This document shows, piece after piece, positions 48,491 to 63,189 of a stretch of DNA of 64,000 nt. A program made the translations under genes and the position numbers. The stretch spans positions 1-64,000 of the forward strand of contig UZAN01041053.1 of NCBI GenBank assembly GCA_900618425.1, in the 5' to 3' direction. The DNA is from Echinostoma caproni. Lineage: Eukaryota; Platyhelminthes; Trematoda; Plagiorchiida; Echinostomatidae. Below the pieces are notes generated by a model. That model ran no database searches and was not told the DNA's origin. It was given only the letters and a program-made list of their open reading frames with translations. Position 1 is the stretch's first letter; each line of letters begins with the position of its first letter.

Positions 48491-48984
48491 ATTCAAACAA
48501 CTATTTTTTTGAAGTGTCAACGTTACTTTGATCGATAGAACATGAAGACCGTGACATAATCCTCATGTAGAGAACTGGAAATAAAATTTCGAAGTATATA
48601 TTTGAGGAACTTTGAAGTTATTGTAAAGAAAGATGAATAACACCATCATCATATTTATGTTATAATGAAGCAGAAATAATATAATATCATATGAATTACT
48701 GCGATGCAGTAGTTCTTGCCCTTAAATTAAAATACACAATGCTTAAAACGGTAGAGTTGATTCTCACACCGCTAAGGGATATTTCAAAGACCATTTTCAT
48801 TGTTCACTGAAAAATTACTGCGCAAAACCCCTCTCTAAAAAGCTAGAACGAACAAGTCAATTGTTTTCGAAGAATGGAGAAGGGAGCCCATGATATCAAT
48901 GGCTATCTAAACCCTAAAACATCCAATTCAGTTATACAAATGGAGTCTTTTTTGTATTGTCGTTTTGTTTGCTGCGTTCTGTGG

Positions 48985-49975
48985 AGCAGCAAAAGAACGC
49001 GTGTACAACTTTTCGGCTAGTTCAAATAGGTTTATTTGAACTAATCCCCAAAGCATCCAAATCTCCTGTCCTTTCCAAACGTTTTCGCCCCTTAGCAATA
49101 ACATCTTCAGCTTTTGAACTGACTAAAAAGGCCATCCTCAAGCACCTTCAGCAGTCTATAAACATTCCCAGTGATCCGTTACAGTTTATTTACAAGCCTA
49201 ATAGATCCACCTTGGACGCAATCTTCACCTCCATTCATTTTATCACTAAGTCTTTGAACAGCTCTGTTAAGTCTGTTCAGTGTTTTTCTGGACTGCTCTT
49301 CTGCATTTGATTTCATTCCTAGATCTAAGTTGTTACAAAAAATGGAATCGTTCGAATGCCCCAAGCAGCTGTTAGCTTGATTATTTACCTACTTTACTGA
49401 TAGAAAACAAAGCACTAGATTGTGGAAGGCCACATCAAAACCCTTAGTTAATAACTCCAGGGTTCTTCAAGGAGCTGTGCTATCCCCATACTTATTTTCC
49501 ACTCATATTTGTGATATTCCCTGCGTTCCCCCGCACGAATTTTGAAATATGCAGATGACGTCGTGTTATGCCAGCCCATTACTTCTTACTCTTATCTAAG
49601 CTCTTTCACGAGAATATTGATCAAATTCAGTCATTCTCCTCCTCATCGGGGCTAACCTTAAACCCCAGTAAATCTGTTAAGTGTTTATTTAGTTTTGCTC
49701 GCTCCACATATCCGATAGACCCTACAGTGATTAATAGCAATCTTTTATCCAGGGTGAACTTCATCAACCTTCATTGGTCAACCCAAATCCAAAACGGCCT
49801 TGGTAATTTGCGGCGCCTATCATTTCAAATCCGAAAGCTCAGGCAGTTTCGTGCATCCCAGTTAGTTATTTATACCTATGTTTATCAGTCTGTCTTCCCA
49901 TCTTACTTTACTGTTTCCCAGTCATTTTTCCTGGCTTACTCAAAAAGGACTTTAAAGTCTTACACCGCGGTCTAG
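48985..49975 (+). pseudogene. CR1/Jockey-like non-LTR reverse transcriptase relic
   Basis: The RT blocks come in order: FRPLAITSSAFELTKKAILK, DPLQFIYKPNRSTLDAI, VLQGAVLSPYLFS, ILKYADDVVLC near 49541 (catalytic YADD), GLTLNPSKSVKCLFS, then VNFINLHWSTQIQ. The Leu-Gln-Phe-x-Tyr-x-Pro-Asn-Arg-Ser-Thr block points to CR1/Jockey-type elements. Several frameshifts and stops separate the blocks. Neither an endonuclease domain nor a clear 3' tail was found. Confidence 0.85.
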
Positions 49976-50649
49976 CCATTATTATTCGTGTCTCTTCTAT
50001 TCCTGTGAATGAAAGCAAACTGCTTAGAATCATTGACCAAGGTATATTTTGACCTTGACACATTCCCTAGAATATTTACATATGATCATACTCATAAATC
50101 AAGATGGGAATCGTTAGGTGAAACTAATTACAAAAATAAGCTACAGTACACGCTGTTTTTAATTGAAATTATTTGTGAGACCAACGTAACAAGGGATAAA
50201 AACACAACATTGAGGAAGTTTTAATCTAACCATATCAACTTGTCTTCATAATGGGGAATGAGTGTACCAACAAAGTAGCCCATTGGGAAGTTTCAATGAT
50301 TTGTATATAAAATAGATTAAACAGCAATTGAAAAGTAGATAATTGTCTTGGTCAGGTAACTGTGTTCATTTCCAAGGTATTTTCCCAAGAAAAGTGAAAA
50401 TAAATGTAATTTGAGAACGGATAGGGTAAAGTACTGCGGTTTGTTATTTTACAACCAGCAACCATCGTCAAAATCGAAAAGATCGTTGATTTCAATGGCA
50501 CTCGGCTGGCAGAAGCAAAGATTATTATTACAGATGTTGCGTCCGACGTGGGGCAATATCATTTCATTTCTTTCAATTTTACTTCCTTTTATTGAATACA
50601 CCATGATACAATTTTCAGAAAGGGGGAGGTAGCCAACCAAATAGCTGCC

Positions 50650-50735
50650 ATGGGGAAAGTCAGGCGATGGTGGTGGGGTTCGAACACACGTCCCAACATC
50701 ACGTTACCACCGGGCCACCACCACCCTGTGAATGA
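50650..50735 (-). repeat. tRNA-derived SINE fragment, family B type
   Basis: The minus strand has TGGCCCGGTGGTAACGTGAT (A box) and GTGTTCGAACCCCACCACC (B box). The body is short or diverged compared with the copies at 36.4 and 52.1 kb. Confidence 0.6.
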
Positions 50736-51060
50736 GGTTGGAAAGGCTAAGCGTTTGCAGGAACAAACGCGAAAAACGTTAGTGTGATGCACGAGTTTGG
50801 TCGATACCTGTTGTTTAAATTTCAAGTTTTCACGAATAATGTTCCCGCGAAGAATGTTTAGAACGGTTAGTTAGTAGGATGACGGATTACCTTGGGAACA
50901 GCATCAAAATGCTGATACTTGGTGAAGTTCAGTTTAGATCTGTATACCGTTTAATGGTAACATCCACAGTTGCGAAACGTAGAGTGCCAAACGCAGTCTA
51001 AACATTTCATCGCACCTAAGCGGATGAGGTGATGATGGTCATAAGACAATCTGATAGGTT

Positions 51061-51645
51061 NNNNNNNNNNNNNNNNNNNNNNNNNNNNNNNNNNNNNNNN
51101 NNNNNNNNNNNNNNNNNNNNNNNNNNNNNNNNNNNNNNNNNNNNNNNNNNNNNNNNNNNNNNNNNNNNNNNNNNNNNNNNNNNNNNNNNNNNNNNNNNNN
51201 NNNNNNNNNNNNNNNNNNNNNNNNNNNNNNNNNNNNNNNNNNNNNNNNNNNNNNNNNNNNNNNNNNNNNNNNNNNNNNNNNNNNNNNNNNNNNNNNNNNN
51301 NNNNNNNNNNNNNNNNNNNNNNNNNNNNNNNNNNNNNNNNNNNNNNNNNNNNNNNNNNNNNNNNNNNNNNNNNNNNNNNNNNNNNNNNNNNNNNNNNNNN
51401 NNNNNNNNNNNNNNNNNNNNNNNNNNNNNNNNNNNNNNNNNNNNNNNNNNNNNNNNNNNNNNNNNNNNNNNNNNNNNNNNNNNNNNNNNNNNNNNNNNNN
51501 NNNNNNNNNNNNNNNNNNNNNNNNNNNNNNNNNNNNNNNNNNNNNNNNNNNNNNNNNNNNNNNNNNNNNNNNNNNNNNNNNNNNNNNNNNNNNNNNNNNN
51601 NNNNNNNNNNNNNNNNNNNNNNNNNNNNNNNNNNNNNNNNNNNNN
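51061..51645. other. Assembly gap of 585 N
   Basis: Run of N. Confidence 1.
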
Positions 51646-51984
51646 CTGTAAACACCTTCCTGTGTGAACTAACAATGTAACCATCGTGCAACGACTCAGC
51701 AAATCCACACTTAACCAGAGTAAATCTGATCGTGTACGATGTAGAGGCATTCCATCTCTGTAAATATTTCTGGTGGTGGGGGTGCATCCTGACAGGTTTG
51801 ATACCGCATAGTAAAAACGGTGTTAACCTCTTGCAGCTATTTATATTTTGGTGTTCAAAATCGATTTGGGCCGGCCCTAAACACCAAACACCTCAATGGG
51901 TTCCGACACTCGGATAGTGAGGTTATATGTGGACAGAGGTGAGCATGATGAGCTGAAAATAACACATTTTCTTTTGTGATTTCT

Positions 51985-52232
51985 GTTTTTTCAATACCTT
52001 CGTGTGAGGAGCAACAGACGTGGTAAACCTCATAATACCGATGAACTACTGTTTAATCCCTTTAACCCTAGGGCTTGGAGTGGAGAGCCACATAAGGTCC
52101 CGCTAGGCTAGGTGCGAAATTGAACCGGACGAAAGCAAAGCTGACTAGCACCAAAGTTGGGTGGTGGTGGCATGCCATCGAATCTAAAGCACGCTGGGGA
52201 CAGCGAATGAACTACTAAACCACCACCAGCGT
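51985..52232 (-). repeat. tRNA-derived SINE family B, second copy
   Basis: Shares TTGAACCGGACGA, ACCAAAGTTGGGTGGTGGTG and the AAACCACCACCA end with 36411-36662, same orientation. Confidence 0.7.
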
Positions 52233-52559
52233 TATTGAAGAACAACACATGGAATAAACATAGTAACATAGTCTTCATGATAGTAGAGGAATATAAGCTC
52301 ATTCAGCAGACATATGCAAGTGTAACGCAGAGGCAATTGACATAATTCATAGGATTCTTACAGAGATAGACAAGCAGAACAAACTTCTGAATCGCGAAAA
52401 TGGAGTTTATTGAAGTCATATCTTGATACATAAGCGCGCACGTTTTTATGAAGTTTAGCGTGTATTGCGGAAGAAAATCGCAAAGCAATCAGATATACAG
52501 TAAAAAAACTTTCCATCATTTTCATCAACTTACTTTGTTCATTTGTTTAGCATACTATG

Positions 52560-55500
52560 TAGAGGTATATGGAGGTATACCTAGGTATATATAGGTATAC
52601 TAAACTATTGAACCAGGAATCTATACAGGAATGACGGGTCAAAGAAGACATGACAACAGTGGTATGAATAATGTATAGAAAAGAACGGCGGACAGGTGAA
52701 GGACGTTGCAAGGTCAATAAAAGAGAATAATGGTAGATTGATTGGAAGCTGTAAGAAGTGGTTTGCAAGTGATAAGACGCACACCAAGCTGCAGGTATTA
52801 GGGCAATATTTACAGTAACCAAATAATTTGTAAGTTGAAGTGTCATATTTATTTTGAATGATTACCGGTAACGCGTTTGACTTGCCGCTTTTTGTACCTC
52901 AAACCAACAGTAGTTTCGATTTACTAACATTTGCGAACGTTACACACACCAGACAATATTCGATTTCGCATTGGTAAATAAGATCGTTTATAAGGCGCAA
53001 AACTTAAAACAATAATGCGCAATGTATGTAATTATTACTACTTTTTCAACGTTATCTTGAGTCAGGAACGTGAGTAAGGTAGCAGAGTAAAACATGATGA
53101 TAAGACAGGTGAGATTTTTGACTTATTAAAGTGTTAGTAATAACTAATAATTCATATTTATTATCTTCTGTAAACATTGTTCTTCTAAGTGCTAAGCAGA
53201 TAATATTTCAATACTGAAAAGTTATGCTGCGACCTGTACTGTGTGCCCTCTTTCCTGAAGTTCAATTTGTTCGTGTTATTACTCTTTCCTATAATTGAAA
53301 GATGAAGTAAATTAACCAAACGCATCAGATTTTATCTTCTAAGCATTAGTTAACTCTGCAAAACGGCTGTTAGTAGCATCCAGTTTCGATAAAAACAATG
53401 ACAGAGATCGCTCATTTAAACAATAAAATATAAACAGCATTCATCGAGAATCAACAGAAAACATTTTGTAGTGATAACGCAGTAGACAAACAATAACTAT
53501 TTAGGGTTATTAAGATGTTTTGTCTCCTTCAAAGGACAGTTGAGTGGTTGATGCGGTAAACCTGTTTGACGGAATTCGATTCTATACAAATTGGACAGTA
53601 CAACCGAGCGCACAATATCAACATGTGCAAACCAAAGTGGAATAGGCCTAGCATTATTGAAGCTACATTTTCTTCCAAGTATTCGTAAAAACAGCAAAAT
53701 CATTCACGGTGGGAAGCATATGCTACACATAAATGCAGGCACCGGAAATAACCCAATCGATTTAAAATCAAGCTTTTTGGTCCCACGAAAATAAATGTTA
53801 CTATGAGATCAACACCTTTTTAGGATTTAACCAAGACAAAAGGATTTTTCAAACCCAGTGCAACCTCTTTACCAACTTACTTTACCACAGCATTTTCGTA
53901 CTCCACAATTTTCTTTAAGTAAACTAGTTTTTACTGCATCCACTCAAACAGTATGCACCAAATTGAAACAGTGTGGCACAGAATTATGTTTACAGTCAGA
54001 GTAAATGAGAGCCTAATGCTCGCTTGTGGGAGAGTGGTTACGTGTTCAACCTCATACCTGTCTGCCAGTTTACTTTGTCGTCTTTATGTATGTTCGTGAT
54101 TGGACCGAAATGATTATTACCTTTTTATGATTGTTCAATTCACACAGGCGGTCTGTGAATGAGCCATATTTGCCTAATTGACATTGAGAAGTTAGAGAAG
54201 CAAGGAGAAACGCACAACAGTCAAACGATTCCGCCGCCTACTTCAACCGATGTATCTTTCACTTACGATTCACGTGAATAACTAAACGGGTGTTGTCTAG
54301 AGGTGGCTAAGCAGATTGAGCAATCGTAACATAGTGGAGACCAGCTTGAATTTATAATAACTAGATAAGTTGGTGGAACCTGACTGGACTATAGGCGTTT
54401 GATTTTCCTAGAGAAACCTGCCTGTTTCGTAGATCAAATGACAATTTTGACTTTAGCATTTCAAAAGGTATTGAAAATTCAAACTTTTTCTGCGTCCAAC
54501 AAATATTGTTATTCATCGATTTACCAACTGAGAAAGGTGGTGTAAAAGGATTAGTGCATATATGGGTGTCACGAACGACTCTGATTTGATAGACTCGTGA
54601 CTTTTTCGAATTTCTTCGGATGAAAGTAAGCCAAGTACTTTAGTTCATCCTACTCTACAGAGTGCACAGCGAAGAGAAGGACTACGCTGCAGATGAACTT
54701 TTATTCCACTGTTCAGGTAACTGTCAGGTGTGATAGTTAACTCAAGTAGTATTATAGGCAGAGATAAACTTTTGGATTTAAACATATACGTGAAAATACG
54801 TTCGATAAGCTGCTAATTTTGGAACCACAGTTCGCAGGTACCCTTGATGTCTGTTGACACAAGGTTGCGTGAAAATGATATTGTAATTAAAGTTTCATAA
54901 TTGGTTCAAATTAAAAGATCTCTGCATAAAACGAAGGACAAAAAAGAGAATTGACGTTATATTGAAATTATATAACGGTTTTATCCCCGCTATCAGAACG
55001 CCTGATGTAGCAGGATAAACAACGCGACAAATCACATTATATGCACTGAACCCAGCGCGTGATAGTACCAAATTCCCCACAACTCTCATTTATTTACCAC
55101 TTAAATATTCCTTGCCGTCATATCAATCAATAATACGTTTCGTTTATATCAGCAAGGAAAGAGCCGTATTAAAGCTGCAACAGTAGACTGACTGATGTGT
55201 AATCTGTTCCTTCTATTATACATAAAGAGATTTATTTTCCAGAATTTCTTATGTACAAATAACAAAACCACGAGTAAAACTTTATCATTCAACATGTAGG
55301 ATTTTTCAAACATCCCCATCTCAAACTCCCATCTCCATGGCTGCAATAAACTATATTGAGACAGTTATTCAATCACACGATATATAGTTTACATTCTCAC
55401 ACTGGTGTCTTTATATACTATTTCTAATTTGCTTGAAAAGCTACTCGATATTCTCCGGACATCTTCCTTAAAATCATTATTTTAATAGTGGATAAAAAGA

Positions 55501-57190
55501 TTTAGTCCTGCTCCTCTTCTTTCCGGTATTGATGGCATGTAATACTCTCTATTCAACGATTTTTCCTTGTTTCGCATTTTCGTAGAATATATGGGAATGG
55601 TCGGAGAAAGGTTTTTTGGTAAGTAGATAGAAGAAATGTGAGAACCGCTAATAAATCATTGATGAACAATTGAATACGCCATTGCTTTGTTCGTATATGT
55701 TTATTGACAATTTACATCAAGTGGTTACCGCTGCAATATCTTAAGTCTTATTCAAAATGTGATGCACCGTCAGACTACTAATACTTGTTGACTTTATATC
55801 CCTACACGAGTAACGTTGATTGCTCTATTTTCCTCGATATAAAATCTACTGTGAGGAGCCCATTGATGGAGCACAAACTGAAATTATTGTGTTGGCACTA
55901 CCATTCAACGAGTTGCCCCACTCCTCTCTAGCAGAACTGGGAGTATTTTTTCTCTGACACGTCGTCACATGCTTATACACCCAACATGCTTCCATATGAT
56001 TGACTTTATTTTCAATCACTCCGATCAATGCTTTCGTTATGACCGCTTTTGTAATACTTTGTACTAGTAACCAAATCCTTTACCAGTAAACATTTTGTGA
56101 AACATTGCAAGGTAGTCCGCTGGAGATGTACCGTCCGTCATTTATTCAAAAATTTAGTTTGACTTTTTATCAAACTGTGAATCAATTTTAGTTAGGCTCG
56201 TTACATTCTATGATTGAAGCAGCCCTTTTCTAAAATAAACTTCAAAAGAGAACATACCACAGTAAAGTTGCACAAACTTTATCCGGGTATACTGCGCTGT
56301 ATCTCCTCAGGCGTATACTGCGGACTATATACAATAAGTGAATCCAAATTAGGATGTATTTACCAAAAAAAGTTGCGCAAAGTCTGTTTCTATCATGGAG
56401 AAGAAAAGAAAACAAACATTTCCTTTTTTGCATCGATCAAACTTCTATTGTTGTATCCTTATCGCGTCGGCAAGCTGCAATGTACGTAAAGTAGAATCAC
56501 CGAGATTCAGTTCATTTTTTACGACTTTTACCAGTGTCACTTCGTGCGGATAATAAACAGAGCAACGATTGGCAGTCTGAGAGCAGTGTAAAAGTTCAAA
56601 CGGAGGGCTTTCATATTCTCATTCCAGTTCCGACCTTGATTATATCCCATTCACTAATGGACTCAGTAAACATAACAGACAGTGCAATCAATTTGGTGGC
56701 ACGCGTAACGCACGCCAAAACCAACGTGACCACTTGCCCCAGAGGGCAACGGCAAAGATGAAATCAGTTATTCGGTCACAGTAACGCTTCGCTTCAAATA
56801 GACTACGTGTGGTTACCTGAGGGACTAGTATCGGTCGGCAAGTATAAAGCAGAACTCAGCAGCGTTCTGGGTTTATCCAACGCTCGATTCAAGAGGGAAC
56901 AGGAAAATCTGGCTGATATTGTCACCTCTGAATGACAATAAAATGTTCATTTACTGTTCTGTTATGGTTACGTATCTTATCAAATGCTTACGGATAGCCA
57001 CTCACTGTACCGAGTAGCTCTGTTCCTGCAACTTTGTTCTCCGACATCTATAGTGCCGACCACTCCACGTATGTGACTCAAAGTTACAAAACCCATGGAC
57101 TGTAAGACCTGACGGTGGATTTCATTGATACACATATCTGCTTGCATCCAACTCTGAGTGCCTGTCTATCACCAAATCAAGCAAAACTCT
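52560..57190. other. No gene recognised
   Basis: Apart from short GGTATA-type repeats near 52561-52600 and the dispersed-repeat piece at 56265-56330, nothing is supported in this stretch. Confidence 0.45.
56265..56330 (+). repeat. Dispersed repeat piece with copies at 58.4 and 62.4 kb
   Basis: Contains TTTATCCGGGTATACTGCGC then TGTATCTCC. A minus copy near 58380-58455 has TTGTATCCAGGTATAATTCG then CTGTATCTCC. A weaker plus copy is near 62405-62455. Confidence 0.4.
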
Positions 57191-57194
57191 AACA

Positions 57195-57440
57195 CTCGTG
57201 CTCGATGTTCTCACTGTCGTCATTCAGTTGTTAGAATGTATCAATTGCGTGTTGTCTTGAGTTAGTAAAACCAAAGATATCACCAACGTATCTCTTCTTT
57301 GACTTCCTTGAAGGAGAATTATCGAGGGATTTATCTTGTGTTCCCGAGGCTATTCACAAAGATTTCAGCGAAGATTAGGCCTAATGAACTACTACTTGCA
57401 ATACCAATTTAATCGTAGTACTTTCCGTAAAACCTAGAAA
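57195..57440 (-). pseudogene. Penelope-like RT relic, minus strand
   Basis: The minus strand reads GIASSSSLGLIFAEIFVNSL, which corresponds to the Gly-Ser-Pro-Leu-Gly-Pro segment, then RYVGDIFGFTNSRQHAIDT, the Tyr-Val-Asp-Asp segment with Gly in place of the first Asp. Frameshifts lie between. Confidence 0.65.
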
Positions 57441-58819
57441 AACAAGTTCATTTCGTGTTTTTAGATGCATTAACGGATTCAAGCAATGGTTTCAAGCAGC
57501 GGACTTATTGTGCANCACAGCAATGGAATATTCGTGGTTGACCGGCATCGTTTAAGAGGTCAAGGGTTTCATCAAACTGCAAGTTATTATTTAGGATCGT
57601 AATGCATTAGCATTGCAGCAACCGAATTTAGAACCTCGGTAAGCCATTTGGTCACCACGTGTTTGGATGACGTAGACATTCATAACATGCTTCTCTGTGT
57701 TCATCTGTTAGCGACACCGTTGTTGAGTTTACATAGAACAAAGTTCTATATTTCATCACAAAAGTTATAATAGAAGCTCAGGCGCGATTTGTCTACCTCT
57801 TTTATCAGTTATGTTGAAAACAGCTGAACTCCACCGATACCAAAGGATAGCTCAGTACGAAGCTCGTCGACTTGAGACAGCTGGTATAGCTGAACAAAGG
57901 ATCTCGGTTTCTCTTCATTCACTGAATAATCATTGTAGCCCATATAGAAAAAGGCTTGAGTTACGTAACCAAACTGCAGACCAATTAAAAGGAGGACAGT
58001 GGAACAAACCTCGGAAAGTCCAGTTCACAAGATATTCAACTTCTACTTGAAAATGGCTTCCTTAATAAATCCACGATGAAATCTCGTTAGACTCAATAAG
58101 GACAAACGAACGGTTTGCCCAAACTGCCTATACCTATACCTGTCTGCCCCTGAGACCAATGCTATCAATCATCGAAGTACCAACAAAAATGTTGGTCAAA
58201 ATGCTACCAAAGGTTCTAAATCCAGTTGATTGCAGGCTGACGCATCACGGCTTCAAGGGGGACTTTGATTATGCTGAATCCCTTGACACATTAAAATTTG
58301 TGAACGATGAAAAAGGAAGGATGTTGGTTTGATCCGTGTATACAGAAAAACTTGATCAACTCTGCGGCTTTTACTTCGCAAGAGTATCAAGGAGATACAG
58401 CGAATTATACCTGGATACAAACTGTGTAGCACTACTGTGCCATACAAGTATTGATGACTCGCGTGCAGTACTTTATCAGATCTTTTCCTCCCATCACCTA
58501 GTATGAACCTCATTCCAAGGAATCAATGTGGTATAACCACACACCAGACAGAACCTATCTTTGATCGTATCCACTTAGATCGAGGCTTCTTTAAGTCAAA
58601 TGCTTCACAAAATATCATTTTATTTTTAAGACAGTTGGCGCATCGGTTGTACTCAGTTGTAATCTTCGTAGAAATATTTAATAGGAATTTATTTACAAAA
58701 ATGACTGAAAGACAACACATCGATTGTATTTTAAATTTTTTACCGAGGCACTCTTCATTTTTGGGCACTCAGGTCAGTTTTATTGGTATGGAGTTATCTA
58801 CATTTCCAATCTAATCCGT

Positions 58820-59470
58820 TACCTTCAAAACATGTCGCACTCTGGCCTTTAAATGACGACCTTCGAAGGAGCGTATTTATCTTTCATTTGAACACGAAAA
58901 ATGTTTTCGGGTACATTGTAATCTGAGTTGAGTGGAAATGAATGAATTCGATTTTTGAACTGTATAAATATAAGAAAACAATGAAACAATGAACGAACGA
59001 TTTGCAATTAATCCAGGTCAAACCTAGCAAGAAATTTACTGAGTTTCCCCTTCGTGAGGAAAAAATAGTTTGGGTTTGGAAAGATCAACGATGCGGACTT
59101 TGAAGGGAAACATGAATGTATCTGTTCATATGCTTTTTGCGGAATTCTACCATGTTCCGCTCCCATTTCAGAAACAGTAACACTCACTGCCAAGCCACCA
59201 TTTCATGTACAGCTAAATGTATCGATTACCTAAAGCTGCAGTTTGAAGCATTTAATTAGCACAAATTTTTAATTGTCACCAAACATAACTATAAACCGCG
59301 CTGTGACGTAGCTAGTGTGGCTCGCCACTTAATATAGCCATTACCCCTTGTCAACATCTGTCTTTCGGCAAGGCTTTCCATCAGAGTCGAAGGAACCGAA
59401 TGCTGGCCATCGGCTTATTTGTAACATCGTTGCTGCCTTGCAGTTTGCGTTTGGTTGCGCAAAGGCTAGA
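58820..59470. other. No feature recognised
   Basis: Nothing supported. Confidence 0.4.
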
Positions 59471-59479
59471 GTGTACCCT

Positions 59480-59640
59480 CGAAAAAGGCCTAATCTGGAC
59501 TAAACGATTGGGTAGAACACCAACTCACAACGCCTGAAAGAGATGGGGATTATCTTTGGTTAGAGTAGCTGAGAGATATAGCTCATAATAGAGATCATTG
59601 GCGCAAATGCTGCCAGTTGAAATTGCGTACCCCATAAAAA
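59480..59640 (+). pseudogene. Possible non-LTR element C-terminal relic
   Basis: IAHNRDHWRKCCQLK near 59578-59625 resembles the terminal Ala-x-Asp/Asn-Arg-x-x-Trp-Arg motif of RTE-like ORFs. Only this short stretch is recognisable. Confidence 0.35.
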
Positions 59641-59659
59641 ACCAATAAGCGAACACATA

Positions 59660-62483
59660 AAAATATCAAAAGTGTACGGTGAAGCAAACCAAAAAGGAAT
59701 GGTTATTCCCTTCATTCAACTTAACTGTCTACCCCCTTATACTCTGCTATGTTTCCCAAACCCCACGTTCTGTTATTATTGTTGTTGTGCTGCTTGATCA
59801 TTGCCCGAGGTTAACATTGTTCTTACCATGCTACTCTTACATTATTATAAAGAGGTGCCAAAATTTTCTAAAGACAAAAGTAGATTTTCACAAAAATTAA
59901 GAAAAACGATTATGGTTTGAGTCATTACATATCGTCATAATAACTAAACCCTGTTAAAATCACATCCGCAAGTAATTTTTGTATTCATCATTCAACAAAA
60001 ATATAATAATTTTTTACCATTCTAAAATTATTTAAAAAAAGTGATTATACATTGTAAATCGTTTTTTTCGGGTATCGTTTTAGACGTATGTGGAGACCAG
60101 GGCAATCACCAAATTACCAACGGGAGGTCTAGGTTACGTGTTTACGAAGTCACAGCTTTACTCATAAATTTAGCAGTGCCTGAAAACTCTTTCATCATGT
60201 TTTTATTTCAGAAATGGTAATGAGAGAGGCGTCTGCAATTTATGCAATTTATGGAACTCGTGTTCTCCTCATAAATCATTGGATTTGGCAACAAGTTAGT
60301 GATCAATCAAAGAAGAAATTAACTGATTCTGGCCTTCACGGCTGTTTTCGGTAGACCACAGGCATAATATAATCAATGATTTATAGGTACCAACGTTCAA
60401 TAACACTGCAACAGCTGATGGAAGATATCGAGAAAACATTGTGAAAACCCAGTTGTCATTTCAATGTTTATCATTCAAAAACCAAGAAGAAACTGCGGAC
60501 CTAATGATAATAGATGAGCTACATCACTGTAAAATAATTTTAGTTTCTATTACACAAATTATTGCTCGTAGTATTAATCTTATCACTGTCCTCACTAAGG
60601 ACCAAGGAAATCAATATTAACGTGCAAACAACTTTAGCGATGCATTTGTTTACAAGGGACACATCTGACATCAAGAAAAAATTGAATTTAAACTGAATGA
60701 GTGATAATTAAATTAGACGCTCTTTAATTCACATTGATCTGAATTCATTTCTAGGAGATCAATGTTAGCTTTCCGTTCTATAGATGAGATAACGTATTTT
60801 ACTACTACTATTCAAGAAGTACCTCTGGAAGAAGAGGACTGAGTTTCATTGAATCAAATTAAAAAGGTTCTCCATTTCGTGAAGTGTAATAAAGTCTCCC
60901 TAATTTATCTATATATGTACATGAAGACGGAACAGTAAACTGTTGTAACAGAAACAATAGCAACTGAACATTAAATGGGAACCATCTAGCAATGGGTTGA
61001 AAATTTTATTGATTTTCCCCAGCCGCGGTAAACAACGGATAATATACGCATGTAAACACTGTGAATAGTGCTTGTGAATATTTGTGGCATAGAGTGGTAT
61101 TCGTTTAATAATAATCACAAGGAGTTAACCAAAAGTTTTGCTTTTCCAGTGACTGCGTTCATTGAATTTAGTGCTTTAAATAATAAAATAAACATTACGC
61201 TACCGTTGCGAATAATTTATACTTGAAAGCAACCGGTGGTTGAATGTAGATCGATGATACTTACCAGCATTTACACATCAACCGCATACACTACGACTTC
61301 TGTTGAAGTGACATCATCACTTGATCTGATCAATAAGTGTACTGGGTGAGTTTATTTGTGCAGCGCACTGTGCATCGCGTGCTTCAATATGTACATCCGT
61401 AGGTGTCTTTGTGTGTCAATTCGCACGAAAGTGCACATAAGATTGTGTGCGTACTCGAATGTTTTTCTGAAGAATACCCTTCATTCCGCGGCAATAGTTA
61501 CCTCAGTACATAGGCAGCAGGTCTCCGATGTATTTGGTGAGTGGCTACACACTAGAACATAGACAGCTTTAGGCAGTAGTCCACGAATTCGTATCGTACT
61601 GTATAAACAAATAAATTTTCGGATTCTTTATTTTGTTATCAACTGACGAATGAAAGTGGTTTCCTTCAGTTCAGATATTTTGAGCAAGTTATTAACATAT
61701 GATGTAAGCTGAGGACAAAATAGTCCATTGTGAATTCTATGAACATGATTATTTCCGGGAAATTACTATTTTATTTATTGAGCTAGTTATTGAATAAAAA
61801 ATCTAACAGCTAGTTCTTATGTGCCATTCCATACTTGTATTGGTAATGCATTTATGTTTATTTTTTATCCTTCCCATAAACGGAAACGAACTTATGAAAC
61901 CGAGCCAGTGGCTAACAGACAGTAGTTTTCATGAGCTGACAATTCAAAACCATAACCTCACATAAACAAACGGTTTTCCTGCATGTTATAATAGGCTGAT
62001 TATTTAACTCAGATAACGACGAAAGTACAGTTTTGATTTCTCAGTTTTTGTTCCGGTTTTTACTAACTAATAGAAAGTAGAGTTTAGGCAGCACTGTTTA
62101 GCAAGCTGATGAAGCGTCAAAAACTACGGTTCACTCAAGAAGCATTTTGGCGCTTTTGGTATTTTCTGAGATGTGTGGCGCCAATTCAGCATGAAAACCT
62201 TTATATCTCGTATATGTACATCACAGAGAATTATGTTGATCATTTCAACTCCTCTGAAAAAACACCTTTTAGTTCCCATGAAAGAACATAAACATCTGAA
62301 TTCATAAGCTCACTCCGGACTGATGAAACAAACGATACATGCAAATAACAATACAACAAATGCGAATTTCTTTTGTTTGCCAATGGATTTCATTGTAGAG
62401 AGAGCACCAGTTCAGTTGCCTGAGTTATACCAAGGCAGACTTCGCTGCATCTCAACTAGTAAAACTAGAAAACTAGAAAACTA

Positions 62484-62485
<2 letters not shown>
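59660..62485. other. No gene recognised
   Basis: AT-rich sequence with no supported coding or repeat feature, apart from the weak repeat piece near 62405-62455. Confidence 0.45.

Positions 62486-62488
<3 letters not shown>

Positions 62489-62522
<34 letters not shown>
62489..62522. repeat. TA microsatellite
   Basis: Seventeen uninterrupted TA units. Confidence 0.95.
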
Positions 62523-62527
<5 letters not shown>

Positions 62528-63189
62528 GGTTACACACGAATACGACAGGGCCCATTCATCACACTTTTACCAATGCCAAAACAGTGATGGTGTGACTGAC
62601 AGTTCTGTTTGCACACAGAGGGACAGATTTCCATTTTTTAATTGCAATTGACACCGCGAACCTAAACAGGCGTTTGGTAACGTATTGTATGCTTTCGTTT
62701 ACCATTTACAAGCATTGATGCTTACTTTTCATTTTGGAAACCTCTGCACGCCAGGCCTCACAGAGAACGTAGTCAACGAGGAAAGTGTTTACAGACAGGA
62801 ACATTTCATATTCCTAGGTTAAGATTAAGTTCACTTGTTACCCCCTCCTTGTTTAAGTAAGCGTGCAATGTAGGGATGTGATTGGTGAATTTCGGTATGC
62901 GTTTATACGGGATGAAACGTGACTGAATTTAGAGCGTATGGAGAGATAGGAGATATATTTTGTCAGTTCTATGTGCAATGGGTTGTCAAGATCTGCAAGA
63001 ATCCTCTCCGCAAATCTGACACTGGAAATTGCATGACACTGAAAGTTTCACAATTAACTCAACCAGAGAAATAGAAATGCGGCTAATAACAGTTAGATTG
63101 CGGCGTAAGTCTTTGAAATGCTGTTTAATTAAGCCAGAAAAAACAACTGGGGAACAAATGACCTCCCGCCTCAGTTTACCAATGCAGGA

